Assembly (NCBI GenBank): GCA_965267505.1
Contig: OZ254081.1
Location: 1,116,001-1,180,000 of the forward strand
Source of the DNA: JANQHS01 sp965267505
GTDB lineage: Bacteria > Bacteroidota > Bacteroidia > Cytophagales > CCMP332
Direction: 5' to 3'
DNA length: 64,000 nucleotides
Position 1 is the first letter of the stretch, and each line of letters starts with the position of its first letter. The position numbers and the translations under genes are program-made. Positions 34,095 to 42,822 of the stretch are shown in pieces. The notes beneath the pieces are model-generated. The model saw nothing but the letters and a program-made list of their open reading frames with translations. It was not told the origin of the DNA and searched no databases.

Positions 34095-36008
34095 CTAAAA
34101 GACCTTAGTTGGTTGCTCAACTAATGCTAAAGAAGCTTCAATAATCGCTTCTTCATCATACCCACACTCAGAGTAAAGTTGGTCCTGGGTACCATGCTCA
34201 ACCACCTTATCAGGAATTCCAAGGATTTTCACTCGGGAGGAATAATCGTTCGCAGCCATGAATTCAAGAATGGCGGATCCAAAACCTCCAGTGATCGCTC
34301 CATCTTCAACCGTTACTACCAATTTGTGATTTTGGAAAACCTCGTGCAGCATCTCTTCATCAAGAGGTTTTACAAATCTCATATCGTAATGGGCTACCGA
34401 GATATCTTTCCCTTCTAGGCTATTGCATGCTTTCTCAGCATAATTCCCAATGTGGCCTATACTTAGGATTGCAATATCCTTACCATCTCTAAGCTTTCTG
34501 CCCTTGCCTACTTCAACCTGTTCCATTTTGGTCTTCCATTCAGGCATTACACCAGTCCCTCTTGGGTATCGGATGGTAAATGGACCAGCTTCATGCTCAC
34601 TAGCGGTGAGCATCAAATTCCTTAACTCCTGTTCGTTCATTGGAGCACTAACCACCATATTGGGGAGGCAGCGCATATAAACAAGATCATATGCACCATG
34701 ATGGGTGGGACCGTCCGCTCCTGCTACCCCTGCTCTATCGAGACAGAAAATCACGGGAAGTTTTTGAATGGCTACATCATGAACTACCTGATCGTAAGCC
34801 CTTTGCATGAAGCTTGAGTAGATATTGCAAAAAGGAACAAGTCCACGGGTTGCCATACCTGCAGAGAAAGTGACTGCATGTTGTTCTGCTATCCCAACAT
34901 CGTAGGATCTTTCAGGAAAAGCCTTCATCATGATATTCATAGAAGAACCTGAAGGCATAGCCGGAGTTACACCGACAATTTTTTCATTTTCCTCAGCTAA
35001 TTCCACCAAAGTATGCCCAAATACATCTTGATATTTTGGCGGCTGAGGAGTTTCAGGGATCACCTTATGGATCTCTCCAGTTATCTTATCAAACTTACCC
35101 GGAGCATGCCACTTGGTCTGATCTTTTTCAGCCAAGGCATAGCCCTTTCCTTTAACTGTTAAACAATGAAGGATCTTTGGCCCGGGAATATCCTTTAGAT
35201 CGTTCATCACTTCAACAAGGTGATGAATGTCATGACCATCAATGGGGCCGAAATATCTAAGGTTTAAAGATTCAAAAAGATTGCTTTGCTTAAGGATCGC
35301 TGACTTCAAGCCGTTTTCGATCTTGGAAGCAATTTCCTGAGCGTTGGGCCCAAACTTGCTAACCTTACCCAAAAGCTTCCAGACCTCATCCCTGATCTTA
35401 TTATAAGTGTGGGAAGTGGTGATATCCGTTAAATATTCTTTTAGTGCCCCTACATTGGGGTCTATAGACATGCAATTGTCATTAAGGACAATTAGCAAAT
35501 TGTTATTGGAAACACCAGCATTATTCATGGCCTCGAAAGCCATTCCTCCGGTCATTGCTCCATCCCCAATAACAGCAATATGCTGTCTCTCTTCCTTTAA
35601 GATTCTGCTTCCTTCAGCCATCCCTAGTGCAGCTGAAATGGATGTTGACGAATGTCCAACTCCAAAAGTGTCATAGGGACTTTCGCTTCTTTTCGGGAAG
35701 CCTGAAAGACCTTTATAAACGCGATTCGAAGGGAAATTATCCCTCCTGCCGGTCAATATTTTATGTCCATAGGCCTGATGTCCAACATCCCAAACGAGCA
35801 GATCATCAGGTGTATTGAAAACATAATGAAGAGCTACTGTTAACTCAGTTACTCCGAGGCTGGCACCAAAATGACCTCCATAAACTGAAACTACATCAAT
35901 TATGTATTGGCGAAGATCCTCCACAACCTTGGGAAGGTCGCTTTTGGAAATTTTCCTTAGATCGTGAGGCGAATCTATGCTGGCTAAAAATTTTCCGGGC
36001 TGGATCAT
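34095..36008 (-). CDS. dxs: 1-deoxy-D-xylulose-5-phosphate synthase
   Basis: DXS condenses pyruvate and glyceraldehyde 3-phosphate, the first step of the MEP isoprenoid pathway. The 637-residue protein shows VWDVGHQAYGHKILTGR, the TPP motif GDGAMTGGMAFEAMNN, GPIDGHD, the transketolase-type DRAGVAGADGPTHHG and the C-terminal domain. Length is normal. A Bacteroidota -7 element lies at 36073-36080, about 65 bp before the ATG, divergent from scpA. Confidence 0.96.
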   Translation of the reverse strand: MIQPGKFLASIDSPHDLRKISKSDLPKVVEDLRQYIIDVVSVYGGHFGASLGVTELTVALHYVFNTPDDLLVWDVGHQAYGHKILTGRRDNFPSNRVYKGLSGFPKRSESPYDTFGVGHSSTSISAALGMAEGSRILKEERQHIAVIGDGAMTGGMAFEAMNNAGVSNNNLLIVLNDNCMSIDPNVGALKEYLTDITTSHTYNKIRDEVWKLLGKVSKFGPNAQEIASKIENGLKSAILKQSNLFESLNLRYFGPIDGHDIHHLVEVMNDLKDIPGPKILHCLTVKGKGYALAEKDQTKWHAPGKFDKITGEIHKVIPETPQPPKYQDVFGHTLVELAEENEKIVGVTPAMPSGSSMNIMMKAFPERSYDVGIAEQHAVTFSAGMATRGLVPFCNIYSSFMQRAYDQVVHDVAIQKLPVIFCLDRAGVAGADGPTHHGAYDLVYMRCLPNMVVSAPMNEQELRNLMLTASEHEAGPFTIRYPRGTGVMPEWKTKMEQVEVGKGRKLRDGKDIAILSIGHIGNYAEKACNSLEGKDISVAHYDMRFVKPLDEEMLHEVFQNHKLVVTVEDGAITGGFGSAILEFMAANDYSSRVKILGIPDKVVEHGTQDQLYSECGYDEEAIIEASLALVEQPTKVF

Positions 36009-36072
36009 TTCGAATAAACCGAGAACAGGATCATCCTGAAAAGGTTTAAATTTTTTCCGAATATTTAACAGC

Positions 36073-36080
36073 CAAAGCTA
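36073..36080 (-). promoter_or_regulatory. Bacteroidota -7 element, dxs
   Basis: TAGCTTTG on the minus strand matches TAnnTTTG exactly, 64 bp before the dxs ATG; no ideally spaced -33 TTG. Confidence 0.4.
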
Positions 36081-36132
36081 AAGATTATTTCAATTAAAGT
36101 GCTTTTTTGCAATTGATCTTATTGCTGAATAA

Positions 36133-36894
36133 TTGAGTTACGAGGTTAAATTACCCCTTTTTGAAGGCCCCTTCGATCTGCTCCTTTTTTTTATAGAAAG
36201 AGATGAGCTTGATATCTATGATATACCTATTTCCAAGATCACCGAAGACTTCCTGGAATACCTAAAACACCTCGAATCGATGAACATGGAAGTGGCAAGC
36301 GAATTCATCCTTGTTGCAGCTTCATTGATGAGAATAAAATCAAAAATGCTTCTGCCCAGGCCGGAGCTCGATGAAGAAGGAAATGAAATAGATCCTAGGG
36401 AAGAACTGGTCAAGCACTTACTTGAATACAAAAGATTCAAAGAAGTGGTAGAACCCATGGCAATTATGGAGGGCGAGCGATTGGCACGGGAAAAAAGAGG
36501 AAACCTTGAGAGAGAATTGGTAAAGATGTATGAAAGTAATAATGTGGAGTCCGAACTTCAGCATCTTGACCTTTACAAGATTCTTCAAGCCTTCAATAAG
36601 ATCATGGAGAGGTATGACCTGGAGCAAAAGAAGCCCAAGCATACGGTTGTCCCTTATCCCTATACTATTCCTGCTCAAAAGGAATTCCTCCTAAGTATGA
36701 TGAAAGGAAAAAAAGAGCTTTCTTTCACTGAGATCATTAAACATAACCCTGACCGGATCGCTGTGATTTTCAACTTTCTGGCAATTCTTGAAATGGCTCA
36801 ATTAAGCCTAATCGGCCTAAGAGTAGGGATTGGAACCAATAATTTCTGGCTTGTGCCTCCTGAGAGCGTAGAGGCAGAAAACCCACAAGCCTGA
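36133..36894 (+). CDS. scpA: Segregation and condensation protein A
   Basis: ScpA is the kleisin linking the Smc heads in chromosome condensation. The 253-residue protein begins with VKLPLFEGPFDLLLFFIERDE, followed by EYLKHLESMNMEVASEFILVAA and KMLLPRP, all typical. The start is TTG at 36133; no in-frame ATG lies ahead of the conserved LPLFEGPFDLL core. scpB and smc are not in the window. Confidence 0.94.
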   Translation: MSYEVKLPLFEGPFDLLLFFIERDELDIYDIPISKITEDFLEYLKHLESMNMEVASEFILVAASLMRIKSKMLLPRPELDEEGNEIDPREELVKHLLEYKRFKEVVEPMAIMEGERLAREKRGNLERELVKMYESNNVESELQHLDLYKILQAFNKIMERYDLEQKKPKHTVVPYPYTIPAQKEFLLSMMKGKKELSFTEIIKHNPDRIAVIFNFLAILEMAQLSLIGLRVGIGTNNFWLVPPESVEAENPQA

Positions 36895-36898
36895 TCCA

Positions 36899-37303
36899 AT
36901 GGAAAAGGCAATCTTAAAAGACTCAAATCCGCTCGAATATTTCGTCAGGATAAGCGAACACGAGCTCCACATCAGCTATGGGGAGAAACGAAAGAATATA
37001 CCTCTTAGCAACATCAAACTCCTGGATTACAAATTCAATAAGAGATTGGCCAGTCTTATCCTTGGCGGGATAATTGCTCCCCTTTGTGTGGTCGCTTACT
37101 TTAAGTTAGGATTGCCGGCAAGAGAAATGATCCTTTACCTTTTATTGGGATTGGGCCTAATGATTCATGGTTGGAGGGGGAGATACATGTTCATTGTTGA
37201 AACCAATGATGGTAAAAAAGAGGTTTGGACGACCTTTGCCGGAAATCAAGATCTCCACCTATTGATTAGGAGATTTTACCAGATCTCTAGAAGCCCGCTG
37301 TAA
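36899..37303 (+). CDS. Small membrane protein, unknown function
   Basis: A 134-residue protein with a soluble N-terminal half and two adjacent membrane helices (about 53-70 and 78-92: ASLILGGIIAPLCVVAY, MILYLLLGLGLMIHG), then a PH-like strand segment. It follows scpA by 4 bp. Its 3' end overlaps the convergent barrel gene by 17 bp. No family recognised. Confidence 0.65.
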   Translation: MEKAILKDSNPLEYFVRISEHELHISYGEKRKNIPLSNIKLLDYKFNKRLASLILGGIIAPLCVVAYFKLGLPAREMILYLLLGLGLMIHGWRGRYMFIVETNDGKKEVWTTFAGNQDLHLLIRRFYQISRSPL

Positions 37304-37910
37304 CTCCAACCCGGAGTAACCATCCATCGGAATAAGGGCAATAAATCTCATCGCAGGGGATAACATTATACAAGGCCATAGCAAAAAAACCTGCCCTTCC
37401 AGTTCCCTGAAAAATTCCTCCTCCTATCAAGCCGCTATTGACCCAAGATCTCCCCTGAGATTCCAGTCTTCTAGAATTTAAATCTGCCCTGAACTGAGAG
37501 GTAACATTTAATGATTCGAATTCGGCATGGGCAAATAGCTGTGGGATTATGAAGTACCTCCCAAAAAATCTATATCCATATTGATTATCATCAATCTCTA
37601 ACCCTCCTGATTCATAGTTCACATAGCGATATGTAAGTCCGACTCCGCCTAAAAGTTTTGGGGTAATCGCATATCCTACCAATGGAGAAAGCTCGATATA
37701 TCTGTAAGAACCCCAGAATTGAAGCCAGAAATTCCCTCCAAAAAAAACTCGATCCTTAAAACTTGGAGCATTGGGATCCTTATCTTTTTTCTGCTTGGGA
37801 GGAGCTGCCATTTCCCTTTTTTGAGTTTCTGGCCGTGCTACTTCATCCTGGGCAAAAACCGGAACAAAATAAAGCGAAAGAAGGAGAAGAATTAAGGCTG
37901 CCTTTTTCAT
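37287..37910 (-). CDS. Outer-membrane beta-barrel protein
   Basis: From the ATG at 37910 (MKKAALILLLLSLY) the product is 207 residues with a signal peptide, a short Lys/Pro linker (PPKQKKDKDPNAPSFKD), and alternating amphipathic strands rich in Tyr/Phe/Gly ending in the C-terminal Phe (VGVTAGF) typical of outer-membrane barrels. The frame extends to 37970 but the extra residues have no signal character. It converges on the preceding gene with a 17-bp overlap. Confidence 0.78.
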   Translation of the reverse strand: MKKAALILLLLSLYFVPVFAQDEVARPETQKREMAAPPKQKKDKDPNAPSFKDRVFFGGNFWLQFWGSYRYIELSPLVGYAITPKLLGGVGLTYRYVNYESGGLEIDDNQYGYRFFGRYFIIPQLFAHAEFESLNVTSQFRADLNSRRLESQGRSWVNSGLIGGGIFQGTGRAGFFAMALYNVIPCDEIYCPYSDGWLLRVGVTAGF

Positions 37911-37989
37911 ATCGATAAGCAATTTGCAAAGTTCCATTGTAAAACACTTATCAAATAAAAACAATGTCAATCGTTATCTTGGTACCGAA

Positions 37990-38367
37990 ATGAGCAAGAA
38001 TTACATTTTTCTTTCCCTTTTTCTGATTTTGCCATTTGGTGCAAATGCTCAAAATGAGGATGATTATAGCCATCATTTTGGAGGCGACAGGCTTTCAGAA
38101 GTTGATTTTTCATCAGAAGTTGACCCAAACCCCTTTTATAAGTCAACCACCTTTCGGGTAGAAACAGAATCCGAGTCAGAGATAAACCTGAAGATTTATA
38201 ATCGAATGGGTTATCAGGTTGATGAACCCATATCCGAGGTCAGACCAGCCGGGACCCATGAAATCATTTGGGACCCAAGAAAGCTAAAACTAAAGGGAGG
38301 CATTTATTATGTTCGATTGGCCGCAGGAGAGAAATACCAACTTCTCAAGGTTCGCTACATACAATAG
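37990..38367 (+). CDS. Small exported protein made almost only of a T9SS-type domain
   Basis: The ATG at 37990 gives a signal peptide (FLSLFLILPFGANAQ) and a mature part of about 105 residues. Residues 47-125 resemble a T9SS sorting/FlgD-like domain: DPNPFYKSTTFRV, INLKIYNRMGYQVDEPI, AGTHEIIWDPRKLKLKGGIYYVRL. No catalytic domain is attached. It may be a surface mini-protein or competitor for the secretion machine. The following kinase gene begins 21 bp later. Confidence 0.7.
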   Translation: MSKNYIFLSLFLILPFGANAQNEDDYSHHFGGDRLSEVDFSSEVDPNPFYKSTTFRVETESESEINLKIYNRMGYQVDEPISEVRPAGTHEIIWDPRKLKLKGGIYYVRLAAGEKYQLLKVRYIQ

Positions 38368-38388
38368 GCTTACCGGATAACCCTGGTT

Positions 38389-40113
38389 TTGACCCATCTT
38401 AAAACCTTACTTCATTTAATCCTATTAATCACCTTTTTGGGCTTCGAGGGTTTTTCTCAGGCAACGAATCTGGATTCTGTAGAAACAAAATGGATAAGAA
38501 ATAATCCTGTTATCAATTATTCCGGAGATCCTGATTGGGCCCCTTTTGATTTCAATGAAGCTGGAAAGCAATCAGGAATTTCGAAAAACTTCATCGATGA
38601 AATAGCCAAAGAAACCGGGCTGAAGTTCAATTACATTCCCGCAAAATCCTGGACTGACATCCGTAATCTTCTTAGAAATGGGCAGGTTCAAATGATTTCC
38701 GCAATAGCCAGCTCCAAATCAAGAGAGGAGTACTTTGAATTTTCCGAGCCCTACCTACATAGTGAATTCGTGATCCTCTCCAATGAAAAGGAAAAAAGGA
38801 TCATGGATGAATTCGACCTAAAGGGTTTAAAAGTGGGATTGGTCAAAGATTATCAGGTAAGCAATGAAATGGAAAAAATGCACAAGAACCTGGATTATCG
38901 ATACTTCACAAGTATTCCGGAATTACTAAATGCACTTAAAGAAGATCAAATCCAGGCATGTATCATGGAGTTTACGGTGGCGGTTTACTTCATCGAAAGG
39001 CTCGCCTTAACCGAAGTAAGGATTATACCCTCATCCCTTAAAGATCAGACCATCCATTTCGGAGTCTTGAAAGATCTGTCTCCTCTGATAGGAATTATCA
39101 ACAAGGTTTTGCAAGGCATTGAAAATGAAAAAAGAATGGACCTGAAGAAAGATTTCTTTGAAATAGGTCTGAATAAGGGAATTCAGAAAAAATACATACG
39201 GTTGATCTCAGTAGGATTATTATTCCTTGGAATAATTGCCATCGTCTTTGTTTTCTGGAACCAGGGTCTGAAAAAAGAAATAAAAAGGAGAAAGGATATG
39301 GAAGCCAAATTGACCCTTTTGAACGTGGAGCTCAGGGGCCAAAAAGAAAAATTAGATCAAGCCCTGAACAAGCTCAAGGATTCACAGGCAGATCTTGTAA
39401 GATCTAGAAACCTCTCGGTGATCGCTCAATTCTCAGCCACCGTGAATCATGAGGTGAGTAATCTCCTGAATTATCTAATGGGAAGCCTGAACCCGTTGAA
39501 GCGTGACTTCGATTACATAAGATCAAAACTGGATTCGGAAATCAAGGATGCGGAGTTAAAAACTACAGAGGAGGAGATTGAACAACTTTTGGACAATCTT
39601 GATAAAGGAAGTCGCCAGGCCCTGGAAATCCTTAACGGTTTAAGAGATTTTGGAAAGGAAGATCCAAACAAATTCATCCCTCAAAACATAAATGAATCTA
39701 TTCAATCGGTTATAAAGCTCTTAACTCCTTCCCTTCCCAAGAATATTAGAATTGAGCTTGAGCTTACAAATATTCCATCCGTAATGGCTATTCCCGGCCC
39801 CTTAAAACAAATGTTCATCAATCTTGCCCAAAATGCTATCCAGGCCATGCCTGCTGGCGGGGAATTAATTATTAGGAGTTTCCAAAATTCTGAGGGTCAG
39901 GTCTTTGTAGAGTTCAAAGACAATGGACTTGGAATTCCTGAGAAGGATTTGGACAAGATCTTCGAGCCCTTCTTCTCCACAAAGAGAGAAAGTGGAACCG
40001 GTTTGGGGCTCAATATCGTGAAAGGAATAATGGAGGAGCACAAAGGCTCTGTTAATGTGAACAGTGAACAGGAGAAGGGAAGCTCTTTTACCTTAAGCTT
40101 CCCTTCATCTTGA
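38389..40113 (+). CDS. Solute-binding sensor histidine kinase
   Basis: A 574-residue hybrid: signal peptide; periplasmic solute-binding family 3 domain (about 40-262; NYSGDPDWAPFDFNEAGKQSGISKNF start region); one membrane helix (272-290); coiled coil; then a HisKA/HATPase kinase core with His354 in SATVNHEVSNLL, N-box NLAQNAIQAMP, G1 DNGLGIPEKDL, F-box FEPFFST and G2 GTGLGLNIVKG. It should sense an amino-acid-like ligand. TTG start at 38389. No response regulator adjoins; it is an orphan kinase. Its end is 1 bp from the convergent SQR gene. Confidence 0.9.
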   Translation: MTHLKTLLHLILLITFLGFEGFSQATNLDSVETKWIRNNPVINYSGDPDWAPFDFNEAGKQSGISKNFIDEIAKETGLKFNYIPAKSWTDIRNLLRNGQVQMISAIASSKSREEYFEFSEPYLHSEFVILSNEKEKRIMDEFDLKGLKVGLVKDYQVSNEMEKMHKNLDYRYFTSIPELLNALKEDQIQACIMEFTVAVYFIERLALTEVRIIPSSLKDQTIHFGVLKDLSPLIGIINKVLQGIENEKRMDLKKDFFEIGLNKGIQKKYIRLISVGLLFLGIIAIVFVFWNQGLKKEIKRRKDMEAKLTLLNVELRGQKEKLDQALNKLKDSQADLVRSRNLSVIAQFSATVNHEVSNLLNYLMGSLNPLKRDFDYIRSKLDSEIKDAELKTTEEEIEQLLDNLDKGSRQALEILNGLRDFGKEDPNKFIPQNINESIQSVIKLLTPSLPKNIRIELELTNIPSVMAIPGPLKQMFINLAQNAIQAMPAGGELIIRSFQNSEGQVFVEFKDNGLGIPEKDLDKIFEPFFSTKRESGTGLGLNIVKGIMEEHKGSVNVNSEQEKGSSFTLSFPSS

Positions 40114-40114
40114 A

Positions 40115-41380
40115 TCAGATCTGAGACCCTTTCATCATCTTATTCCAGTATAACCAGGGCAGCAAATACTTCTTCAGCAGCCACATAGAATACCTCTCTT
40201 TTGCGGTATTGAATGGAAAAGAAGGCTGCGGATTGTTCTCATAGTCGAATTCTGCCAAAAGCATTTTACCATAACCTGTAACAATCGGGCAAGATGCATA
40301 TCCGTTGTAGCGGGCCACTTCGAGGGCAGAACTTTCACCCTGAATCTTTCGAACTAGGTTATTGACCAATACAGGAGCCTGCTTTCGGATACTTGCCCCA
40401 GTTTTTGCACAAGGCAGGCTTGATACATCCCCCAAAGACCAGACATTATTAAACCTGACATGCTGTAAGGTATACTTATCAACCTCAACCCATCCATAAG
40501 GACTGTTTTCATCAGCCAAATCACTCTTTTTAACAAGATCAGGAGCACTTTGAGGAGGAGCTAAATGCACCATTTCAAATGGCATAATTAGTTTGTCATC
40601 TTCAACTCTGGTCCACAGATCAGGATCAGCTTTCAAGTATCTTTCCTTCATTTCAGGATTGCTGATCTCATAAACCAACTCTTTGGCTTCAGGCCTTACT
40701 TCTACCAGCTTATGAAAAAACCTTGCATCAATGTTCCTGCTCCTCACCACCTCATCCAAAACCTTTTCAAAACTGGATACTCCGAAGATCTTTGTTCCTG
40801 GTAAAGCAAGAATCAGATTGATATCTTTCCTTACTCGCTTTTTCCTAAAGAAATCTTCTCCGAGATAGGCTATCTTCTGAGGTGCACCTCCACACTTAAT
40901 GGGAGTGGGGGCTTGGGTAAATACGGCATTTCCTTTTAATGTATTTCTAAGGCATTCATAGGTATACTCAACATAGTCCTTATCGTAATTGGTACAGATG
41001 CCCTGCTTCCCTATTCCTTCTTTTAAACCTGGAATCAGGCTGTAATCTATCTTGATCCCAACGGCAACAATCAATTCCTTATAATCAACTGCCATTCCAT
41101 CTTCTAGGATCACCCGGTTGTTATGAGGTTGAAGTTCATTAACCCCGGCCTGGATCCATTTTACTCCCTTAGGAATAAGAGAGGCCATGCTTCTCCTTGT
41201 TTTTTGGAGGTCATAAGTACCTCCTCCTACAAGGGTCCATGCGGGTTGATAATAGTGGTCGCTGGAAGGCTCAATTATTGCAACATCAAGCTCAGGATAT
41301 TTTCTTTTGAGCTGGGAGGATACCATGATCCCTGCTGTTCCGCCTCCCAATACAAGGATCTGATGTTCCAAGCTATCCAT
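40115..41380 (-). CDS. sqr: Sulfide:quinone oxidoreductase-like flavoprotein (type II)
   Basis: A 421-residue FAD protein with Rossmann motif LGGGTAGIMVSSQL and the type II SQR signature TPIKCGGAPQKIAYL (active Cys163), GYASCPIVTGYGKMLLAEFDY near the C terminus and FPFNTAKERYSMWLLKKYLLP. SQR oxidises sulfide to polysulfide and passes electrons to quinone at the membrane. The partner cysteine, which in SQOR precedes NLPTSKTAAA, is replaced by Val319, and a Cys appears at 324 (SLPCAKTGAS). Activity is likely but not certain. Confidence 0.85.
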   Translation of the reverse strand: MDSLEHQILVLGGGTAGIMVSSQLKRKYPELDVAIIEPSSDHYYQPAWTLVGGGTYDLQKTRRSMASLIPKGVKWIQAGVNELQPHNNRVILEDGMAVDYKELIVAVGIKIDYSLIPGLKEGIGKQGICTNYDKDYVEYTYECLRNTLKGNAVFTQAPTPIKCGGAPQKIAYLGEDFFRKKRVRKDINLILALPGTKIFGVSSFEKVLDEVVRSRNIDARFFHKLVEVRPEAKELVYEISNPEMKERYLKADPDLWTRVEDDKLIMPFEMVHLAPPQSAPDLVKKSDLADENSPYGWVEVDKYTLQHVRFNNVWSLGDVSSLPCAKTGASIRKQAPVLVNNLVRKIQGESSALEVARYNGYASCPIVTGYGKMLLAEFDYENNPQPSFPFNTAKERYSMWLLKKYLLPWLYWNKMMKGSQI

Positions 41381-41463
41381 GGCTTTTTTTTGTAATACTA
41401 AGCCAATGGAAATAGGGGAAATCTGAGATGGATCAGGAAAAATCCTAATCTATTTGGTCCAAT

Positions 41464-41976
41464 TTAGAACTCTTCGTGGAGTTTACTGCTTTGGATATCC
41501 TTGCTATCAAAATACTTGGACGAATAGGAAACAAAATCTCCCTTTATCTCTGAGAAATAGATCTGGCAGACCTGGGTCCCCGGGTAAATCCTGAGTTTTT
41601 GAACAGCCTGGAGTTCCAGAGTCCAGTATCCTTTTGAACCGACCTGACCTAGCCCTGCAGTAACGTGAACATGAAGCCCTAGTCTCCCCACAGAAGAACG
41701 ACCTTCAAGAAAAGGAACGAGGTTCTTTACTTCAACATTTTCTACGGTTCTTGCCAGATATACCCGGTTTGGTTCCAAAACATAACCTTCTTCACCCAAA
41801 GGAATTCGCTGGATCGGGTTATCATGCTTCATATCAAGGACTGAATTCTCATAAACCATCAACTCCGGATACAGCTCCAGGTTGTAGCTGTTTGAATTCA
41901 TCCTTTCTTCTCTGTAAGGATCGATAAATATATCCTTACCTATTCTTCTTTTTATCTCTTCTCCTGATAGGATCAT
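41464..41976 (-). CDS. dcd: dCTP deaminase
   Basis: Dcd deaminates dCTP to dUTP for thymidylate synthesis. The 170-residue protein has the family motifs FLEGRSSVGRLGLHVHVTAG and GYWTLELQ with the catalytic Glu, and the trimer strands ending AVQKLRIYPGTQVCQIYF. It overlaps the upstream lipoprotein gene by 4 bp (ATGA), suggesting coupling. A bifunctional deaminase-dUTPase cannot be excluded. Confidence 0.92.
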   Translation of the reverse strand: MILSGEEIKRRIGKDIFIDPYREERMNSNSYNLELYPELMVYENSVLDMKHDNPIQRIPLGEEGYVLEPNRVYLARTVENVEVKNLVPFLEGRSSVGRLGLHVHVTAGLGQVGSKGYWTLELQAVQKLRIYPGTQVCQIYFSEIKGDFVSYSSKYFDSKDIQSSKLHEEF

Positions 41977-42818
41977 AGCTTAGCGTTTAATGAATCAAGA
42001 AAAACTCCATACCTGCCGGCATAGATCGAATCTCCTGAACAGTTTTGATTGTTAGCCTGTGAAATAATTAATCCACCCCTTGTTGAATCCAGGGTATAAA
42101 AACTTCCATATTGTTGAAGGATGTCAGGGTTCAGTACGAATACTGTATCCATTAGCACAGAATCTGGTACTCCTCTATTAATAACATCTCCCAAAGCCCC
42201 CGGAGAATAAGAAGAACCACAGAGGTAATCCACAGAATTAAAATCAGCCTCTTGCTCAATAAGCAAAGGGTAACCAACATCGATTAAGTCCTGAACCATC
42301 TGGCTCAAAAGATCCGGTTGTTGTCCATTTATCACTTCGAGGATGAGGCCCTTTCCATAGATTCCTAGGAGTCGTTCCCAGGGATCAAAATTTTCATTGT
42401 GGGACATCTCCTTCGCCATAAGGGCCGCCAATTCATGTTCGCCTCTCAAGTAATTAAGAGTCCCTACATAGTAATAATGTGCTCCTCCAGGAAGCGAAAA
42501 TGCCTTATATCTTGGGGAACCTCCACCCGCATTGAAATCTAGAATAAAGGGTTCAAAGGTTATGCTATCCTTTCTCTCGAAATTGTAATTGCTCATCACT
42601 GAATCCATGATCCCATACAGGTAATCATAGGGATCAGGAGCAATGGCCCTATCCAGCAAAGCTCCGTATTGACTTGAATTATCACTGATCTCCTGCCTCA
42701 TTATATTGCCCAATTGCAATTCCTGCTCTAAGCCAAAATCGCTTTCAGGGGGAAACTTGGTTTCCTCAGTACAGGCCATGGCAAGCCATAGAAGTAAAAG
42801 TAGTTTTATTGACTTCAA
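41973..42818 (-). CDS. Degenerate M48-like lipoprotein
   Basis: The start is set at TTG 42818, just after the stop of the upstream gene; the frame further upstream only reads through that gene. The product of about 281 residues has lipobox AMAC (Cys16). Residues 104-140 align with the M48 metalloprotease core: KAFSLPGGAHYYY, then EHELAALMAKEMSH, where the zinc motif HExxH is KEMSH. The downstream EQEADFNSVDYL matches the third-ligand motif ExEAD. The first zinc His is replaced by Lys, so it is probably an inactive homologue. Coupled to dcd. Confidence 0.72.
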   Translation of the reverse strand: MKSIKLLLLLWLAMACTEETKFPPESDFGLEQELQLGNIMRQEISDNSSQYGALLDRAIAPDPYDYLYGIMDSVMSNYNFERKDSITFEPFILDFNAGGGSPRYKAFSLPGGAHYYYVGTLNYLRGEHELAALMAKEMSHNENFDPWERLLGIYGKGLILEVINGQQPDLLSQMVQDLIDVGYPLLIEQEADFNSVDYLCGSSYSPGALGDVINRGVPDSVLMDTVFVLNPDILQQYGSFYTLDSTRGGLIISQANNQNCSGDSIYAGRYGVFLDSLNAKL

Positions 42819-42822
42819 AATT

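Noticed and set aside
34095..34115. Small hairpin (AACTAA/TTAGTT) at the dxs stop
   Set aside because: No T-run; chance palindrome.
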